Part shown: piece by piece, positions 15,116-23,212 of the stretch | Layout: each line of letters starts with the position of its first letter | Position numbering within the stretch: the first letter of the stretch is position 1 | NCBI GenBank assembly: GCA_958448685.1 | Contig: CAUDEV010000009.1 | Span: forward strand, 1-25,199 | Length of the DNA: 25,199 nucleotides | Origin: an uncultured Alphaproteobacteria bacterium | GTDB lineage: Bacteria; Pseudomonadota; Alphaproteobacteria; RUG11792 | Direction of reading: 5' to 3' | The notes under the pieces: model-generated | Seen by the model: the letters and a program-made list of their open reading frames with translations, nothing else | What the model was told of the DNA's origin: nothing | Database searches by the model: none | Made by a program: the position numbers and the translations under genes

Positions 15116-15973
15116 TCACTTGAAATAATTCGGGAGTGCTGCTTTCTTAGAAAATAGTTTCCCTGCTCTTGTCAAAAATGAAATCTCTGAAGAATGAAGA
15201 TTTAAATAATTATCCTTTAATCCTCCATACTTTTTATCACCTATTATTGGATATCCTATCGAAGCCAAATGTACTCTGATTTGATGAGTTCGCCCTGTTT
15301 TAGGAATTGCTTCTATTAAAGTTCTATTTTTACTCAAATGTTTCACTACTTTAAAATCCGTTATTGCTTCTTTCCCATTTTCAAAATCAATAATGACCGT
15401 TTCCTTATTTCTCGTGAGAGGCTTTGAAATCCTCCCTTGAATGTTCTCTAATTTCCCTGAAACAATAGCATAATACTTCTTTTGGATTTGCTTTGTTTGA
15501 AATAAATGAAGCATATATCTGGAAGTTTCTAGATTTTTCGTGAGAACAGTGATACCACTGGTCTCTTTGTCTATCCTGTGAGCTAATCTTAAATTCGGAT
15601 TATATGCCTTTGCCATAACATCCACAGCTATATTTGTTTTTGATCCAAGCTGCACAGCTAACCCAGCAGATTTATTTATTATAACTAAATCAGAATCTTC
15701 ATAGATTATCATATCTTTGAATTTTGAAACATATTTTGAATAATCTGTCAGACTTTTTTCCTTTTCATTGCAATAAATATTTGCAAAAGCCCGGCATATA
15801 GCGGGATGAACAAATATATTATCTTTAGATGTAACTTTATCAGAAGCAGATGCACGCTTTCCATTAACAAGTATATCCTTATTACGAAGAGCCTTTTCAA
15901 TCATAGATTGTGGTATTAACTTCCCATATTCTCTTTTTATATATTTATCTAATCTCGATTCTTCAAAATTCAT
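15116..15973 (-). CDS. rluC: RluC-type 23S rRNA pseudouridine synthase
   Basis: The product is 285 aa. An N-terminal S4-like RNA-binding segment (about 5-55, SRLDKYIKREYGK and DILVNGKRAS) is followed by the RluA-family synthase domain. The catalytic Asp135 is in RLAHRIDKETSGITVLTKN, and the C-terminal motif TGRTHQIRVHLASIGYPIIG is intact. RluC acts on U955, U2504 and U2580 of 23S rRNA in E. coli. The protein is shorter than E. coli RluC (319 aa). RluD or another RluA-family paralogue cannot be fully excluded. It sits 47 bases after ispG and four bases before the ASCH gene. Confidence 0.85.
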   Translation of the reverse strand: MNFEESRLDKYIKREYGKLIPQSMIEKALRNKDILVNGKRASASDKVTSKDNIFVHPAICRAFANIYCNEKEKSLTDYSKYVSKFKDMIIYEDSDLVIINKSAGLAVQLGSKTNIAVDVMAKAYNPNLRLAHRIDKETSGITVLTKNLETSRYMLHLFQTKQIQKKYYAIVSGKLENIQGRISKPLTRNKETVIIDFENGKEAITDFKVVKHLSKNRTLIEAIPKTGRTHQIRVHLASIGYPIIGDKKYGGLKDNYLNLHSSEISFLTRAGKLFSKKAALPNYFK

Positions 15974-16020
15974 TAATTATTAGTGAAAAATATAAGTGCA
16001 TTTTAATTATATCATCAAAT

Positions 16021-17064
16021 TTAAAATTCGTCGATCAGCTTTTTGGCTCTTTCAATAACATATTTAGATTCTATGGTTTCCAGTTCTTTGCCTTTTAAAT
16101 AAATTTTTGCAATCCCTGGAGAAAAGCCAAAAATTCCAATATCTGCCACTTTTGCTTCTCCGATACCATTCACAACACATCCCAAAATAGAAATTCTTAA
16201 AGGCTTTTTTATATCTTGACAATATTCTTCAAGAGATTTTGAAATTTCCATAACGTTTATACCAGTTCTCGCGCAAGTCGGACAAGATATAATGTTTACA
16301 CTATTTTTTAATAATCCCAGAGATTTTAAGATTTGTTTACCAACTTTTACCTCTTCTCTTATATCTGCAGATAACGAAACTCTTATAGTATCCCCAATGC
16401 CATCTGTTAACAATGATCCTATTCCAATTGCTGATTTTATTGTTCCTGAGAATAATGTTCCAGATTCTGTTATTCCAAGATGAAGTGGATAATCAATTAA
16501 CTTACTTAGCTTCCTATAGGCTAGTATTGAGTTTCTCACGTCGGAAGACTTTACACTAACTTTAAAGTTATAAAAATCTAAATCTTCAAGTTTTTTACAG
16601 TTCCTAACAGCGCTTTCAACAATTGCATCAACAGAAGGTTCTTTATATTTTTCCAAAATATCTTTTTCAACTGATCCTGAATTTATGCCAATTCTTATTG
16701 CAACATTATAATCTTTCGCAGCTTTTACTATCTCTTTTATACCATAATCCGGCGTGTTTCCCGGATTTATACGCACACAAAGTGCCCCTGATTCAATAGC
16801 CTCAATTGCCCGCTTATAATTAAAATGTATATCTGCTATAATTGGAATCCGAGAATTTTTTACAATTTCTTTCAAAGCCAGCGCAGAATCTTTTGTTGGA
16901 CATGAAACTCGTATTAAATCGCAGCCTAATTCAGCAACAGAATTTATTTGATTAAGTGTTGCTTTTATATCTTCTGTATTTGTGTTTGTCATCGTTTGAA
17001 CTGTTATATCAGCTCCTCCTCCAATTTTTACATTTCCGATTGTAATTTGTTTTTTAGAAGACAT
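16021..17064 (-). CDS. ispG: 4-hydroxy-3-methylbut-2-enyl diphosphate synthase
   Basis: The product is 347 aa. It converts methylerythritol cyclodiphosphate to HMBPP in the MEP isoprenoid pathway. The TIM-barrel part carries [25 protein letters not shown] and RINPGN. The C-terminal iron-sulfur domain keeps all three cluster Cys (Cys261 and Cys264 in ISCPTCART, Cys296 in [11 protein letters not shown]) and the Glu303 ligand. This is the short two-domain form seen in most bacteria. The start agrees with the family. It is unusual that a GC palindrome (17070-17114) ends five bases before the ATG, where the ribosome-binding site should be, so no Shine-Dalgarno motif is present. Confidence 0.96.
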   Translation of the reverse strand: MSSKKQITIGNVKIGGGADITVQTMTNTNTEDIKATLNQINSVAELGCDLIRVSCPTKDSALALKEIVKNSRIPIIADIHFNYKRAIEAIESGALCVRINPGNTPDYGIKEIVKAAKDYNVAIRIGINSGSVEKDILEKYKEPSVDAIVESAVRNCKKLEDLDFYNFKVSVKSSDVRNSILAYRKLSKLIDYPLHLGITESGTLFSGTIKSAIGIGSLLTDGIGDTIRVSLSADIREEVKVGKQILKSLGLLKNSVNIISCPTCARTGINVMEISKSLEEYCQDIKKPLRISILGCVVNGIGEAKVADIGIFGFSPGIAKIYLKGKELETIESKYVIERAKKLIDEF

Positions 17065-17069
17065 ATTTT

Positions 17070-17114
17070 GCGCGCGCTGCGTGATATCTTTTATATTATA
17101 TCACGTGGCGCGCT
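17070..17114 (-). repeat. GC-tipped palindrome family, copy 2, in the ispG leader
   Basis: Read on the minus strand the core is acgtgatataatataaaaga, closed by GC stems gcgcgcc and gcgcgcgc. The layout equals that of copies 1 and 3. It is placed between the divergent ispG and SIMPL genes, and one arm reaches to five bases from the ispG ATG. Folding of the leader would expose or hide the translation start. Confidence 0.8.
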
Positions 17115-17124
17115 TGTTGTTCAA
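17095..17124 (-). promoter_or_regulatory. Putative ispG promoter formed partly by the palindrome
   Basis: On the minus strand TTGAAC (17124 to 17119), an 18-base spacer and a perfect TATAAT (17100 to 17095) precede ispG. The -10 is inside palindrome copy 2. The predicted start near 17088 gives a leader of about 24 bases that contains half the palindrome. Confidence 0.5.
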
Positions 17125-17170
17125 TACTGTATCACAATCTTATGAACTAATACATAATCATTAAATAAGC

Positions 17171-17199
17171 TTGACATTTTTAAAATACTATGATAGTCT
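17171..17199 (+). promoter_or_regulatory. Putative SIMPL-gene promoter
   Basis: A consensus TTGACA (17171-17176) is followed after 17 bases by TAGTCT (17194-17199), a weak -10. A gaggaagg purine stretch (17207-17214) lies 15 bases before the ATG at 17230. Confidence 0.45.
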
Positions 17200-17229
17200 T
17201 ATAAAAGAGGAAGGTTAATTATATATTTT

Positions 17230-17952
17230 ATGAGCAAAGATATGACTAATAATTTAGGAAAAATTTTAATAACTATATTTGGAATTATTACTTTTGGATT
17301 TGTTTTTTGCTATGGTATTGGAGTGTTTAAATCTCGCAATTTATACATTGCAACGAACGGAGTTTCTATCAGACATGTTGAATCTGACGAAGCTATTTGG
17401 AATTTAAAAATAATCGCAGAAGCTAATACAACAAAAGAAGCCATAAATAAATTGCAAACAGATAAGAAAGTTCTATTGAAATTTTTAAAAGATTCCGGAT
17501 TTTCTCAACAAGAAATATCAGAAGAATCAGTGACAATAGAAGATAATTTTAGATATTCTTCCGATAACAATAAAGCGCGATTTTCTGCGAGAACAGCATT
17601 TTGTATTCAATCTCAAAATTTGGAAGCTATAAAAAATTCAGCCTTAAAAATCTCAGAATTGATGGAAAAGAATATATGGCCTGAAAGTAAAATCAGATAT
17701 CTTTATAAAGATATGAATAAGTTAAGAATCGATATGATAAAAGAAGCAACTAAAGATTCGAAAAATCGAGCAGAAAAGATAGCCGATTCTTTGGGGATAA
17801 AAATTACAGGAATAAGAAACATAGCTACAGGGAAATTTTCTATATTTTCAGAAGACGCCTCCATTCTTTCTGAAAATGACTGGACAGATGGCGAAGAATC
17901 CGTAAAGAAAAGAATAAAAGTTGTTGTTCGTGGATCATTTAATTTTAAATAG
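17230..17952 (+). CDS. SIMPL-domain (DUF541) envelope protein
   Basis: The product is 240 aa. A single hydrophobic segment near the N-terminus (about 10-30, ILITIFGIITFGFVFCYGI) exports or anchors it, and the rest is a SIMPL domain in the periplasm. Family features seen are YIATNGVSIRHVESDEAIW for the first strand, repeated charged helices, and the conserved stretch KLRIDMIKEATKDSKNRAEK followed by IADSLGIKITGIRNIATGKF. SIMPL proteins include E. coli YggE, which is linked to oxidative stress; the biochemical role is unknown. The ATG may have a better alternative, since the purine-rich site is rather far away and a second ATG lies four codons later. It is divergent from ispG. Confidence 0.8.
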   Translation: MSKDMTNNLGKILITIFGIITFGFVFCYGIGVFKSRNLYIATNGVSIRHVESDEAIWNLKIIAEANTTKEAINKLQTDKKVLLKFLKDSGFSQQEISEESVTIEDNFRYSSDNNKARFSARTAFCIQSQNLEAIKNSALKISELMEKNIWPESKIRYLYKDMNKLRIDMIKEATKDSKNRAEKIADSLGIKITGIRNIATGKFSIFSEDASILSENDWTDGEESVKKRIKVVVRGSFNFK

Positions 17953-18114
17953 TATCGCATAACGCATTAATATAATATGAGAATTTTAGAACGAAATACT
18001 GATTTAAAGAACCTTGAAATCCATGAATTTTCGAGTTTTGATCATTGTTAGGTATAAGAATTTTGTTAAAAAATCGAAAAATATAGCAATTATAACCTTC
18101 TCGTATAATAACAT

Positions 18115-18143
18115 TTGCAACATTTTGAATTATAAGTTATCAT
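18115..18143 (+). promoter_or_regulatory. Promoter of tRNA-Thr
   Basis: TTGCAA (18115-18120), a 17-base spacer and TATCAT (18138-18143) end about 15 bases before the tRNA. The rest of the gap from 17953 to here is AT-rich with no gene. Confidence 0.5.
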
Positions 18144-18157
18144 ATAAACAAGAAGAA

Positions 18158-18232
<75 letters not shown>

Positions 18233-18235
18233 TTT

Positions 18236-19090
18236 TTATTTCAGCATAAAAGAAATTTTACATGAGAAAATCAATATTTTTTGAAATAAATAAATCTTAA
18301 TTCGATTTTTCTGTTTTTCAATCTTTAAAACTGGAATACAACCAAATAATCTGAATTCTTTAATATGTGCTACTGTTAATAAAAATTTTCTATATAAAAC
18401 TGGATTTTCTATTTCTAAAAATGCGTGTACTCCTATAACCGACTTTTCCAATTTTTCAGCCTGAGTTTTTGTTGTATTTGTTGAATGTTTCCTATATAAA
18501 AATAAAATCTCAGGTATGTTGTGAAATTTCGTATGAGTCATTAAGCGACACCACAATGCATAATCTTCTGCAGGGGTAAATTCACTTTCATATTTAAGGT
18601 TATTATCAAGCAAAACACTTTTTCGAATCATAGACGCTGGATGAATCAAAGAACCACAACGTGCAAACAATGCCATACAAATATCTTCGTGATTTGTTGG
18701 ATTTTTATCAACTCGGCCTTTTCTATGAATATATCCAACATAACTTGAAACCACGCCTACATCAGGATTGTTATCCAGATAATCTACTTGTTTTTGAAAA
18801 CGATCTGGCAAAGATATATCATCATGATCCATAACTGCAAAATAATCCCCCTTTGCAAGATCTATTAACTTATTACGTGATCCAGAAATTCCTAAATTTT
18901 TCTCATTCTTGAAATATTTGATTCTGGGATCCGTATAAGATTTTATAACTTCTTCCACATTATTAGTTGAGGCATCATTTAAAATCAAAAACTCAAAATC
19001 CGAAAAGGTTTGAGAAAGGATACTATCAATAGCTTTTCTTAAATATTCCCCCTTTGTATTAAAAACAGGGAATAAAACGGAAACTTTCAT
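18236..19090 (-). CDS. Family 2 glycosyltransferase
   Basis: The product is 284 aa with a GT-A fold. N-terminal VLFPVFNTKGEYLRKAIDSI is the nucleotide-sugar-binding strand and helix, FEFLILNDAST carries the conserved Asp, DYFAVMDHDDISLPDRF has the DxD-type metal site and EDYALWCRL holds the catalytic-base region (ED). There is no membrane segment. Sugar and acceptor cannot be predicted; the fold is common in surface polysaccharide and LPS assembly. It is a single gene on this strand, 313 bases from the nlpD-like gene, and its 3' end almost touches tRNA-Thr. Confidence 0.88.
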   Translation of the reverse strand: MKVSVLFPVFNTKGEYLRKAIDSILSQTFSDFEFLILNDASTNNVEEVIKSYTDPRIKYFKNEKNLGISGSRNKLIDLAKGDYFAVMDHDDISLPDRFQKQVDYLDNNPDVGVVSSYVGYIHRKGRVDKNPTNHEDICMALFARCGSLIHPASMIRKSVLLDNNLKYESEFTPAEDYALWCRLMTHTKFHNIPEILFLYRKHSTNTTKTQAEKLEKSVIGVHAFLEIENPVLYRKFLLTVAHIKEFRLFGCIPVLKIEKQKNRIKIYLFQKILIFSCKISFMLK

Positions 19091-19403
19091 AAAATTTTGA
19101 AATGCGATAAGTAGATTTATTACGTGTTATAATTATAGCTCTTTTTCTACATAATGTCTAAGGTATATCATTAATTTGTATTAGTTCATAAGAAGATGTA
19201 AGACAAAAAGAGAGTCTCCTAGCATATATTTAACATACAATAAAGAAGTAAGGCCTTGCAAAGAATGTTGTAGCGTATTGAGAACTTGTGCAGCCCGTGT
19301 TAACTCTACAAATAATCGGTCATGTGAAGGCGCGCGACATGTGGTAAAATATTCAGGATACTACACGTCGCGCGCCCGAATATATCTTATATTTTCCAGG
19401 CTA
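19091..19403. other. Intergenic interval with palindrome copy 3
   Basis: The 313 bases hold no gene I can support. They include the GC-tipped palindrome at 19329-19376, close to the end of the nlpD-like gene. The part just upstream of the glycosyltransferase ATG is AT-rich and probably holds its promoter, but no clear -35/-10 pair stands out. Confidence 0.5.
19329..19376 (+). repeat. GC-tipped palindrome family, copy 3
   Basis: This is the longest copy: arms ggcgcgcgacatgtgg and cacgtcgcgcgcc around gtaaaatattcaggatac. Compared with copy 1, the TATAATATT core reads taaaatatt. It begins at the downstream side of the nlpD-like gene, 28 bases past its stop, where it could stabilise or end the transcript, though no T-run follows. 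Confidence 0.8.
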
Positions 19404-20225
19404 TTATTTTGGAAGATACTTCTCAGGATCAACAGCTCGTCTTCCAGGACCTGATAAATCATTCAATTCAAAATATAACTGTGGTTTTCTTGCAATAGAT
19501 CCACTTTTCCCAACTTTTCCGATTATTTCTCCTTGCTTTACCTTTTTTCCAACGATTGCATTTGCTTCTTTTAAGTTTGCATAAATTGACATAGTTTTCT
19601 TGGAAGTGTGCTTTATAACAACTGTAGTTCCATATGCTGCAGCTTCTCCACTTGGAGTTCCCGATATGACAACTAGTCCATCTGCGATAGCTTTAACTGG
19701 AGTTCCAACTGAAGCATCGATTATTATAGCGCTATCAACTTCTGTACTATCAAAATGCTGTGTCACTTTGGATTTTCCATTTTCAACAGGCCAAATATAG
19801 TCAGTTTTAATCACTGGCGTTTCTGTCTCTTCTTTATCTTTTATATCATCTAAAGTTTCTTTATCTTTCTCTGATTCAGTAACACCATCTTCAATATCAT
19901 TTGTTTTTTCCGAAGTATCTGTAAATTCGACACCTTCAGAGTCTAATTTTTTCCCTTCTTCTGATTCAGGTTTTACTGTAACAACTAACCTTTGTCCTTC
20001 ATACAATTGATAAGGTTGCTCCAAATTATTCAACTTAATCAAATCAGCTCTTGTCATCCCATATTTTTCAGCAATAGAACCAACTGTATCTCCTTCTGAA
20101 ACCTTGTGATACGGGTTTACTTTCTTGACTTGAACTATTTCGGGTAATTCCATATCTTTATGAGCACAAGAAGTCAAGAATAATGCTAATACACAAAATA
20201 CACAAATTCTATAATTTATCATCAT
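19404..20225 (-). CDS. nlpD: NlpD/EnvC-like LysM lipoprotein with degenerate M23 domain
   Basis: The product is 273 aa. An N-terminal lipoprotein signal ends at ALFLTSC, with Cys20 the lipidated residue. A LysM peptidoglycan-binding domain follows (about 38-82, YHKVSEGDTVGSIAEKYGMT), then an acidic Glu/Asp/Lys linker (88-140) and an M23/LytM domain (145-270). The fold motifs are there (GTPVKAIADGLVV, VVIKH, KVKQGEIIGKVGKSGS), but metal ligands are lost: the H-x-G-x-D segment reads DSAIIIDAS, the HLH motif is QLY, and the middle His is Asn (IYANL). In NlpD and EnvC such domains do not cut peptidoglycan but activate amidases at division. Its ATG overlaps the surE stop, as in the classic surE-nlpD gene order. 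Confidence 0.82.
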   Translation of the reverse strand: MMINYRICVFCVLALFLTSCAHKDMELPEIVQVKKVNPYHKVSEGDTVGSIAEKYGMTRADLIKLNNLEQPYQLYEGQRLVVTVKPESEEGKKLDSEGVEFTDTSEKTNDIEDGVTESEKDKETLDDIKDKEETETPVIKTDYIWPVENGKSKVTQHFDSTEVDSAIIIDASVGTPVKAIADGLVVISGTPSGEAAAYGTTVVIKHTSKKTMSIYANLKEANAIVGKKVKQGEIIGKVGKSGSIARKPQLYFELNDLSGPGRRAVDPEKYLPK

Positions 20226-20983
20226 GAAAACAACTCATTTAAAATACTTATTTCTGATCTAGCTGTCATATCTATCGATAATGGAGTTATTGAAACATAT
20301 CCACTATTAACAGCTCCCAAATCCATAGTTAAATCTTTATTATCATCGTTTTTCCTATATTCCGCAGGACCTATCCAAAAATAAGGATCACCTCTTGGAT
20401 CAATAGATTGAATAACATGATCATCAATAATTCGTGTTCCCTGGTGAGTTATTCTTATTCCTTTCACATCTTTTATATCACACGATGGGAAATTCACATT
20501 CAAAAACACACCTTTCGGAAATCTGAATTTATCCATTATAACTTTCAAAACAACTGGAGCATATGTCCTTGCTACATCCCAATTTATAGATCCGTCTTTA
20601 TTCATTTTTTGACTGAATGCAATCGCAGGGACATCAAATAAACAAGCTTCCATAACAGCGGCTACTGTTCCTGAATATGTTATATCATCAGCCAAATTTG
20701 AGTCAAAATTAATTCCCGATAAAACAAAATCAGGCTTTTCTGTCATTAAATATCTAAGTGCCATAACAACACTATCTGTTGGAGTTCCATTCACAGAATA
20801 ATGAAATTTGTCGTGTTCTTTTAAACGAAGCGGAGACTTCAATGTCAATGAATGTCCGGCTCCACTCATATTTGAAGAAGGAGCGAAAACATAAACTTCA
20901 GATGAGAATTTCTTTGCCACTTCTTCAAGAAGTAAAATCCCAGGGGCTCCTATACCATCATCATTACTAATTAAAATTTTCAT
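20222..20983 (-). CDS. surE: 5'/3'-nucleotidase SurE
   Basis: The product is 253 aa. It is a metal-dependent survival nucleotidase that removes phosphate from nucleoside monophosphates. Seen are the N-terminal ISNDDGIGAPG with the metal-binding Asp pair, FAPSSNMSGAGHSLTL, VNGTPTDSV, LSGINFDSNLADDITYSGTV and AAVMEACLFDVPAIAFSQ. The length is normal. It starts inside the last codons of hemW (17-base overlap) and its stop overlaps the nlpD-like start (four bases), so asd-hemW-surE-nlpD is one tight operon with translational coupling. Confidence 0.97.
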   Translation of the reverse strand: MKILISNDDGIGAPGILLLEEVAKKFSSEVYVFAPSSNMSGAGHSLTLKSPLRLKEHDKFHYSVNGTPTDSVVMALRYLMTEKPDFVLSGINFDSNLADDITYSGTVAAVMEACLFDVPAIAFSQKMNKDGSINWDVARTYAPVVLKVIMDKFRFPKGVFLNVNFPSCDIKDVKGIRITHQGTRIIDDHVIQSIDPRGDPYFWIGPAEYRKNDDNKDLTMDLGAVNSGYVSITPLSIDMTARSEISILNELFS

Positions 20984-22115
20984 AAGGTCCTTCTTTTACT
21001 AAAAATTCAATAACAAGATTCAATCTCTTAATGCCTTCTTTAGTTAACGCAATTCTATCTCCTCTTTTTATTATATACGAATTTTTCATAAGTTTTTCCA
21101 TTTTATTTTGCAAATCGTATTTAATTTTTATTTTTTCACTGATTTTTTTCAGATTTAGTCCGCATTTCGCACGCAAGCCCATTATGCACATTTCCTCAAA
21201 AATCTCATCTTCAGACAAAGTTTCAATTTCAAAATTCGGATCTTCTGCCCAATTTAACCATTCTGAATTATTTGAAATCTGAGCAATTGCAATTTTTTCA
21301 CTCCCTATAGTTACTCTCGAATGACTTCCGGGACCTATTCCATAATAATCTTCATAATTCCAATATGACAGATTATGTTTTCCATACATTTGATATTTTG
21401 CGAAATTAGATACCTCATACATTTCAAAACCTGCTTGTTCAGCTATTTCAATTGTTTTCTCAAAAAATCTATCAGTTCTATCAGGATAAGGTACTCTTCC
21501 CTCTTTTATCATTTGCTTCAGCTTTGTGTTATCTTCAATAATCAATTCATAAAGAGAAACATGACCAATAGGCCAACTTAAAACTTCTGTTAATTCATTT
21601 TCCCAATCTGGCAAATTTTGTCCAGGTCTGTTATAGATCATATCAATTGATAAATTATCAAACACGTCCAAGGCTTTAAAAACACATTCTGTTGCGGATT
21701 TCGCATTATGAATTCTTCCGAGTAACTTCAAATCATTATCTCGAATAGATTGAACGCCTATGGACAAACGATTGATTCCTGCCTTTTTGAAATTTAATAA
21801 CTTTTGTTTTGTAACAGTTTTGGGATTTACTTCTAATGTTATCTCCACAGATTTGGTTAAATTAAAATTATTACTAATTTCTTTTATTAAGTTACTAACA
21901 AACCATTCGGGCAACAGAGATGGAGTTCCACCACCAAAATATATACTTGTTATATTCTCATTCTTATAAAAATCTTCTTTAAATCTTTTTAAAACTTTTT
22001 TATATAAATTTAACCATTTTCGAAAGTCAATATCTCCAAGGCATTTCACACTGTTGAAATCACAATAATAGCACTTTGAAAGACAAAATGGCCAATGGAT
22101 ATATATCGTGCTCAC
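20967..22115 (-). CDS. hemW: Radical SAM heme chaperone HemW
   Basis: The product is 382 aa. The radical SAM cluster site is CLSKCYYC (Cys11, Cys15, Cys18), preceded by IYIHWPF. Next come FGGGTPSLLP, LEVNPKTV, RLSIGVQS, LLGRIHNA and IDMIYNRPGQ, all typical of HemW, which was long mis-named as oxygen-independent coproporphyrinogen oxidase. True HemN has an extra Cys and other motifs; here the family is clear from the pattern HNLSYWNYEDYYGIGPGSHS. The C-terminal winged domain is present. It overlaps asd by four bases and surE by 17. Confidence 0.94.
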   Translation of the reverse strand: MSTIYIHWPFCLSKCYYCDFNSVKCLGDIDFRKWLNLYKKVLKRFKEDFYKNENITSIYFGGGTPSLLPEWFVSNLIKEISNNFNLTKSVEITLEVNPKTVTKQKLLNFKKAGINRLSIGVQSIRDNDLKLLGRIHNAKSATECVFKALDVFDNLSIDMIYNRPGQNLPDWENELTEVLSWPIGHVSLYELIIEDNTKLKQMIKEGRVPYPDRTDRFFEKTIEIAEQAGFEMYEVSNFAKYQMYGKHNLSYWNYEDYYGIGPGSHSRVTIGSEKIAIAQISNNSEWLNWAEDPNFEIETLSEDEIFEEMCIMGLRAKCGLNLKKISEKIKIKYDLQNKMEKLMKNSYIIKRGDRIALTKEGIKRLNLVIEFLVKEGPYENFN

Positions 22116-23137
22116 AATCTTTCCGCAATTTGTACAGCGTTTAAAGCTGCTCCTTTTCGTAAATTATCTGAAACACACCAGAAGTTCAAAGCATTATTTA
22201 AATCCGGGTGTTTTCGAATTCGACTAACAAAAACTTCATTTTTCCCAACAGATTCTATTGGTGTTGCAAATTCATAATCCTGAATATTATCTATTACCTT
22301 CACTCCTTCAAAATCATTTAATACATCAATAGCCTGATTTATATTTATTTCTTTTTCAAACTTTGCAAAAACTGAAATAGCATGACCTGTGAAGACAGGC
22401 ACACGAACACAAGTTGCTGTTATTATCAGATCATTAATTCCAAGTATTTTTTTTGTTTCATTAATCATTTTCCACTCTTCTTTTGTGTAATCTAAATCTC
22501 CGAAAGAATCAATTTGTGGAATTAAATTAAATGCAATCTGCTTTTTAAAATGATTATGTCCTGGAATTCTGTTGTTTAAAATATCATTTATTTGCGTTTG
22601 CAATTCTGAGACACCTTTTTGTCCCGCACCTGAAACTGCCTGATATGTTGAAACAACAACTTCTTTCAATGAAAAATAATCGTGAAGCGGTTTCAAAGCC
22701 ATAACCATTTGTATCGTTGAACAATTAGGATTTGCTATTATTTTTGAGTTATAATTTTTCAAATCAGAAAAATTAATTTCAGGAACAATCAATGGTATAT
22801 CTTCATGCATTCTGAAAAACGATGTGTTATCAATAACAAAACACCCAGCATTTGCAGCAATTGGAGCATATTTTTCAGAAACAGAACTTCCTGCAGAAAA
22901 TAACCCTATATCATAATTTGAAAAATCTATAGTATCTAAATCTTTAACTTCGATTTTCTCATTTCCATAATCCAGAAACATTCCCCTTGAACTAGCGGAA
23001 GCTGCCGCAGTAATATGATTTCGAGGGATATTAAGTTCATGCAGAATAGAAAGCATTTCACGCCCTACTCTTCCCGTGGCTCCAACGACTATAATACTTT
23101 TGTTTTTCATTTTCGTTTCAGAAGATTTATTTTGCAT
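22112..23137 (-). CDS. asd: Aspartate-semialdehyde dehydrogenase
   Basis: The product is 341 aa. It reduces aspartyl phosphate to aspartate semialdehyde, the branch point to diaminopimelate/lysine, threonine and methionine. N-terminal NADP site: IIVVGATGRVGREML. Catalytic Cys139 is in IIANPNCSTIQMV, with VVVSTYQAVSGAGQKG and CVRVPVFTGHAISV also typical. The full length fits. A second in-frame ATG at residue 10 (MKNKSIIVVG) could be the true start, as no strong ribosome site precedes the first. It is first gene of the asd-hemW-surE-nlpD set, with no gene between it and the terminator at 23172. Confidence 0.96.
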   Translation of the reverse strand: MQNKSSETKMKNKSIIVVGATGRVGREMLSILHELNIPRNHITAAASASSRGMFLDYGNEKIEVKDLDTIDFSNYDIGLFSAGSSVSEKYAPIAANAGCFVIDNTSFFRMHEDIPLIVPEINFSDLKNYNSKIIANPNCSTIQMVMALKPLHDYFSLKEVVVSTYQAVSGAGQKGVSELQTQINDILNNRIPGHNHFKKQIAFNLIPQIDSFGDLDYTKEEWKMINETKKILGINDLIITATCVRVPVFTGHAISVFAKFEKEININQAIDVLNDFEGVKVIDNIQDYEFATPIESVGKNEVFVSRIRKHPDLNNALNFWCVSDNLRKGAALNAVQIAERL

Positions 23138-23171
23138 ATTTTATCATAGTTCTATAACAAAAACTAGGAAG

Positions 23172-23201
23172 TTTATGGGATCATTTTCGTGATCCCATAA
23201 A
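23172..23201 (-). terminator. Strong hairpin after the large exported-protein gene
   Basis: A perfect 12-bp stem, tttatgggatca with tgatcccataaa, encloses a six-base loop (ttttcg), 11 bases beyond the stop codon. On the minus strand the trailing bases include a T-rich tract (cctagttttt). It separates this gene from asd. Confidence 0.75.
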
Positions 23202-23212
23202 TCAGAATTAAC

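Noticed and set aside
19404..20225. Active M23 endopeptidase
   Set aside because: The metal ligands expected in the H-x-x-x-D and HxH motifs are replaced, so enzymatic activity is unlikely.
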